A stretch of DNA of 64,000 nucleotides from CAZNPU01 sp964575335 (GTDB lineage Bacteria; Planctomycetota; Phycisphaerae; Phycisphaerales; SM1A02): the NCBI GenBank assembly GCA_964575335.1, contig CAZNPU010000001.1, positions 124,001-188,000 of the forward strand, written 5' to 3'. The notes under the pieces were generated by a model, which saw nothing but the letters and a program-made list of their open reading frames with translations, had not been told where the DNA came from and ran no database searches. The translations under genes and the position numbers were made by a program. Each line of letters opens with the position of its first letter. Position 1 is the stretch's first letter. Positions 60,533 to 64,000 of the stretch are shown in pieces.

Positions 60533-62824
60533 TCATCGCTCTGGGAGCGGCGCAAGGTAAATGTCGCCATCCGACTCGCCTATTGCGCACCATCGGCCCG
60601 CAGCGTCGATCGTAATTGCGCGCGGTGTGTCATCGGAATGAAGAGACGGCCCGATCGGTTCGCCCCGCAGCAGGTCCCACACCTGCACGCTGCCTGCTCC
60701 GATCACAGCAAGCCGCGTGGCCGCAATCGCAATATCGCCAACCGGACCATCAGCAAGCTCAAACGAGCGCACGAGGTTGCCGCTGCCGCTCTCGCTGCTG
60801 TCATGCTCAGTGGGCAATGCATACAACAGCGTGGTGCTGCGCGTTTCGCCTGATGTGACTACAACCACATGCAGCGAAGTTGAATCTGAGTCGGATGACA
60901 ACGGCACACGACCTTCGCCAGCCGTTTCGCTGTGCAACTGCGCAAATGCCACGTACCTGATTGCTCCAGAATCAGTGCGGGGGTGAAACCTGCACAGCAG
61001 TTGCGGCGCGTTTCTGTTATGCGATTGCGATGAGGGGTCAATCATCCACACAGAGAGCGTGCCGCCCGGCGTGCCGCCAGCCAGCAGCGTGCCGTCTGAA
61101 TGAAGCGCAAGCGCGTTGAACGTACCGGTCGTGCTGCGCAGCACTGTCGCCTGCTGCGCTTGCAATCGCACCCGTTGCGCGTTCGCATCGACAGCAATAT
61201 CCATCAGGCGAATCGTCATGTCATCGCTGGCGACTGCCAGCCGCAGGATTCTGGAAGTATCGGAGAGACCGTCGGGCATCGCACATGCTGCAATCGCTCG
61301 AATGGATCGCCACGCGCCGTCGTCTGCGTCGATGCTCTGCAATACGCGTCCATCGTTGGCGTCCAGCACAAGCACGCGGCCTTCATCCGTGGCTGCGATC
61401 AGCAGCGTGCCGTCGGAAGTGCAGACCAGGTGCGTCACCGGCCGGCCGAATTCGCGCACGACAAATCGAGGCTTCTGCAGCGACAAATCCCACACCGCCA
61501 CGCTGTGATCGAATGACGCTGAGGCGAGTTGTCCAGCAAGCAGCATGTGCTCATCGCCTGAAAGTAGCGGCACAAAGGCCAATTTCGATACATGCGTCGT
61601 GTGTGCTTTGAGCGCAAAGGGCGATGGCAACGCCAGCGACGTGCGGTGTTCCGCTTCATCTGATGCGCGTGCTGCCGCAGCAGCTGCGATGCGCTCGCGC
61701 AGCTCATGCTCTTTTTCCAGCAGCGATTCGCGCTGCTGCTGCACCTGGCGGGTGATTCCATATGTTCGCATGCGCTCGATCAGCACAATGGACGCTGCGA
61801 TTGACATCACGATCACCGCAATGCCCGCAGCAACGAACATCGCTCGATGCCGCTTTATGAACAGCCGCATGCGATGCAGCACGCTGGCCCGCTGCGCGTG
61901 AATGGGGAGGTTATTCAGAAACCGCACGATGTCGCGCCCCAGGCTGCCTGCGTTCTTATAACGCAGCGAACGGTCCGGCTGCATCGCCTTGAGGATGATC
62001 GTTTCCAGATCGCCCCGCAATTCAGGTTTGATTTCGCTCGGCCGCTTCGGCTCTTGTTCGCACAGGATGCGCACAGCCTGCACCACCGTCATGCCTTCCA
62101 CATCATGCGGCTGGCGTCCGGTGAGCATGCGATACAGCAACACACCCAGCGCATAAACGTCACAGCGCGCATCAAGATCAACCGGCCTGGCGCTCAACTG
62201 CTCGGGGCTCATGTATTTCAGCGTGCCGACGAGCCGCCCGGCTTCGGTGTTCATGCTCTGGCCTGCTGCATCGAATTCCGTTGCGTGCGCCACGCCGAAG
62301 TCGATGACCTTCGGCTCACCCAGTTCATCCACCAGAATGTTGGCGGGCTTGAGATCACGATGAATGATTTTGTTGCGGTGGCCGTGCTCAACCGCAGCGC
62401 AGACCTTGACGAACAGCTTCAGCCGATCGCGAATCGACAACTGTTTTGCTGTGACGTATTCAAGAATCGTTTTGGCGCCTGGCACGTATTCCATCACCAG
62501 GTAGGGCACTGCGCCGCTGACGTCATGATGCACACCCGCCTCGAACACCTGCGCAATGTTGGGATGGCGCAAACGGCCGAGGATTTCGATTTCGCGTTTG
62601 AATCGTCGCAGCGCGGTTCCGTCGCCGTCGGAAGCCACTGCGGTCTTGAGCACCTTCAGCGCAACGGTTCGCCGGGGCTGCTGCTGCAGCGCAGCGTACA
62701 CCGTGGCCATGCCGCCCGATCCAAGCATCCGCTGAATCCGGTAGCCGCCGATTTCAATCGGAACCGGCGCAGCATCAGTGGGCATCGGTTGGGGGCGTGG
62801 CGGGTTGGATTGCGGACCAGACAT
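60533..62824 (-). CDS. Serine/threonine protein kinase with transmembrane helix and WD40-like repeats
   Basis: A 763-residue protein. ATG 62824 (MSGPQSNPPRPQPM) is selected over the upstream frame. The kinase domain (about residues 27-290) has GSGGMATVYAAL, the lysine in VALKVLK, IIHRDLKPANILVD and VIDFGVAHA, so all catalytic residues are intact. SPEQLSARPVDLDARCDVYALG follows. A membrane helix (VAAGIAVIVMSIAASIVLI) lies near residue 325. The C-terminal 400 residues hold WD40-like blades (LASASFDHSVAVWDL, LLAGGTPGGTLSVWMID, AVIGAGSVQVWDL). Such Hanks-type kinases with beta-propeller sensors are abundant in planctomycetes and probably sense or dock partners. The substrate is unknown. Confidence 0.93.
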   Translation of the reverse strand: MSGPQSNPPRPQPMPTDAAPVPIEIGGYRIQRMLGSGGMATVYAALQQQPRRTVALKVLKTAVASDGDGTALRRFKREIEILGRLRHPNIAQVFEAGVHHDVSGAVPYLVMEYVPGAKTILEYVTAKQLSIRDRLKLFVKVCAAVEHGHRNKIIHRDLKPANILVDELGEPKVIDFGVAHATEFDAAGQSMNTEAGRLVGTLKYMSPEQLSARPVDLDARCDVYALGVLLYRMLTGRQPHDVEGMTVVQAVRILCEQEPKRPSEIKPELRGDLETIILKAMQPDRSLRYKNAGSLGRDIVRFLNNLPIHAQRASVLHRMRLFIKRHRAMFVAAGIAVIVMSIAASIVLIERMRTYGITRQVQQQRESLLEKEHELRERIAAAAAARASDEAEHRTSLALPSPFALKAHTTHVSKLAFVPLLSGDEHMLLAGQLASASFDHSVAVWDLSLQKPRFVVREFGRPVTHLVCTSDGTLLIAATDEGRVLVLDANDGRVLQSIDADDGAWRSIRAIAACAMPDGLSDTSRILRLAVASDDMTIRLMDIAVDANAQRVRLQAQQATVLRSTTGTFNALALHSDGTLLAGGTPGGTLSVWMIDPSSQSHNRNAPQLLCRFHPRTDSGAIRYVAFAQLHSETAGEGRVPLSSDSDSTSLHVVVVTSGETRSTTLLYALPTEHDSSESGSGNLVRSFELADGPVGDIAIAATRLAVIGAGSVQVWDLLRGEPIGPSLHSDDTPRAITIDAAGRWCAIGESDGDIYLAPLPER

Positions 62825-62937
62825 ATTGTTCAACAAGCAGTATGCAGCATGCAGGGTGCAGTGCGAGATCATCGTAACCTGCAGCATTGTCAGGCGCAAC
62901 ACTTTCGCTGCTGCGGGCAGCAAACCTACAATAAATC

Positions 62938-63621
62938 ATGGCTCTTACGCGATTGGAATTGCCCGCCGATATCGATATGGATGTCGGCGACCCCCTGCCT
63001 CGGCCAGTCCAACTGCTGCTGGATGACGCTGCGGAGCGAATTGAAGACTTCATCAATCACCATCGCGACAACCCGATTGTCGGTTTTGTGCCCAGTGAAT
63101 ATGAATCGGTGTACCGGGCATTGCGATGGATCGCTTCCGGCTCCGGCTCATATGGCCTGTATGAACCCGGCGCACGCACCGAGCTTCGTTCACCCGTACT
63201 TACAGGCGCTGCGTTCTGCGAATGGGGAAGCGGATTCGGCGTGGTAGCGTGCCTGGCGTCCATGGTGGGCTTTGATTCCGTAGGCATCGAGATCAGCCCG
63301 GAACTCATCACCCAATCGCGACAACTGGCTGACGATCATCACCTCACCGTCGAACTGGTGCAGGGCAGTTACGTGCCCGATGATCATCTGCTCGATGAAG
63401 ATGCGTTTGAAGACAGTTGCCTGATGACGCTTGAACAGGGCCGGGCTGCGTATGACGAACTTGGGCTTGATCCGGAAGATTTTGATTGCATTTTCGCCTA
63501 TCCCTGGCCGGGCGAAGACGAAGTGGTCGCCGACATTTTCGATCATTATGCAGCGCGAGGCGCGCTATTGCTCACCTATCACGGCCAGGATGGCATGATG
63601 CTTCGGCGCAAGGTGCGCTGA
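62938..63621 (+). CDS. SAM-dependent methyltransferase-like protein
   Basis: A 227-residue cytoplasmic protein from ATG 62938. The SAM-binding motif is AAFCEWGSGFGVVACLASMVGF, with DSVGIEISPELI (acidic end of strand 2) next. FDCIFAYPWPGEDEVVADIF and GALLLTYHGQDGMMLRRK close the fold. The PWPGE in place of the usual motif IV recalls small class I methyltransferases of unknown acceptor. It is divergent from the kinase gene, with starts about 113 bases apart. Confidence 0.8.
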   Translation: MALTRLELPADIDMDVGDPLPRPVQLLLDDAAERIEDFINHHRDNPIVGFVPSEYESVYRALRWIASGSGSYGLYEPGARTELRSPVLTGAAFCEWGSGFGVVACLASMVGFDSVGIEISPELITQSRQLADDHHLTVELVQGSYVPDDHLLDEDAFEDSCLMTLEQGRAAYDELGLDPEDFDCIFAYPWPGEDEVVADIFDHYAARGALLLTYHGQDGMMLRRKVR

Positions 63622-63847
63622 GCGGCTGGCAACAGGTCGATGTGCTTTCACACTCGGCGTCACGGAACGTCAAACAAAAAGACCAGAAAAAGATAAGAGC
63701 GTAAATTGTAGTTGCTGCTGCATGGTGCTGGCTGATCGATCGCGCTGCGTGTTTCTGGAGCGCTCAGTTTCTGCCCACTAGGCAGGAGAGGAACTGCCGC
63801 ACCTTCCTGTTGAGGCTTTTCTGCTGTCTGGGAGAACGCAGGTTGCG

Positions 63848-64000
63848 ATGATGAAGATGCGACTGAGTCTCATCGCAAATTCAGCCGATGTGGAACTACG
63901 ATTCTTCCCAGATATGACCACTGCGCCGCCCCGTTCCATTCTGCATCGACTGTACAGCCCTGCTTCCGAGTTGCCGCTGGCGATTGCTGCCGGCTGCACG
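63848..64000 (+). CDS. Possible partial coding frame at the right edge
   Basis: From ATG 63848 the plus frame reads MMKMRLSLIANSADVELRFF and stays open to the window edge (51 codons). The composition looks like protein but no family is recognisable. On the minus strand an equally open frame ends at 63778. Neither can be decided without flanking sequence. The preceding 63622-63847 shows no supported gene. Confidence 0.25.
   Translation, partial: MMKMRLSLIANSADVELRFFPDMTTAPPRSILHRLYSPASELPLAIAAGCT

Noticed and set aside
61847..63247. Long plus-strand frame opposite the kinase gene (466 codons)
   Set aside because: It is antisense to the kinase catalytic domain and runs across the kinase start into another gene; composition is a mirror of the coding strand.
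1..64000. tRNA, rRNA or CRISPR array
   Set aside because: I found no cloverleaf with a GGTTCGAATCC-type arm, no conserved rRNA stretch and no regularly spaced identical repeats with unique spacers.

Overview
The window reads as chromosomal DNA of a planctomycete, most likely class Phycisphaerae. Three exported proteins end in the paired dockerin-like motif (DGxVNVxDLLxxIxxWG) typical of that group. There are also exported proteins without homologues I can name, a pseudopilin-like module with an FHDGH motif, and many genes without a clear Shine-Dalgarno site. This assignment is an inference from protein style; no rRNA gene is present to confirm it. I saw no tRNA, CRISPR array, phage or plasmid backbone.

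Layout. 1-6.2 kb: a DUF58/BatA-type pair (BatA cut by the left edge), a flavin amine oxidase, a DUF1801 protein and an exported PQQ-type sugar dehydrogenase. 6.2-10.5 kb: an exported beta-helix protein and an exported agmatine-deiminase-like protein, both with dockerin-like tails, converging on a hairpin terminator. 10.5-21 kb: a PduO-type cobalamin adenosyltransferase between copies of a dispersed repeat, two tandem BamE-like lipoproteins, a solitary atpG, malate dehydrogenase, a YcaQ-type DNA glycosylase, a leucyl aminopeptidase, a SixA-like phosphatase and a YdjM-like membrane protein.

21.3-33.1 kb is the most distinctive block, a surface-polysaccharide locus. It holds a GT4 glycosyltransferase, an 873-residue fusion of a polysaccharide-deacetylase-like domain with a methyltransferase, an ABC-2 permease and ATPase of the Wzm/Wzt kind, a WecB-type UDP-GlcNAc 2-epimerase and an unknown all-helical protein. 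A second deacetylase-like paralogue follows, and a separate methyltransferase faces it tail to tail. I infer that the cluster builds, modifies and exports a cell-surface glycan.

33.5-53.3 kb is mixed: PdeM-like phosphoesterase, rhodanese, a metal-site-degenerate MBL protein, exported proteins and lipoproteins, a 196-bp MITE-like element, an M24 peptidase, a compact PqiA-PqiB pair, purM, a PUR-type nucleic-acid-binding gene with a probable homopolymer frameshift, ArfB, an outer-membrane-type protein, an orphan UgpC-like ATPase, a zincless Fpg-family protein and a YciF-like protein. 53.4-64 kb: rimO, nadD and panC on the minus strand, then divergently an iscS-iscU-iscA cluster with a Fur-family-like palindrome upstream and a strong terminator downstream, a phosphoribosyltransferase, a WD40-tailed Ser/Thr kinase and a methyltransferase.

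Recurring oddities are CAA/CAG triplet runs that give Gln, Thr or Asn tracts in several genes, and low-complexity insertions in conserved enzymes (NadD, RimO).
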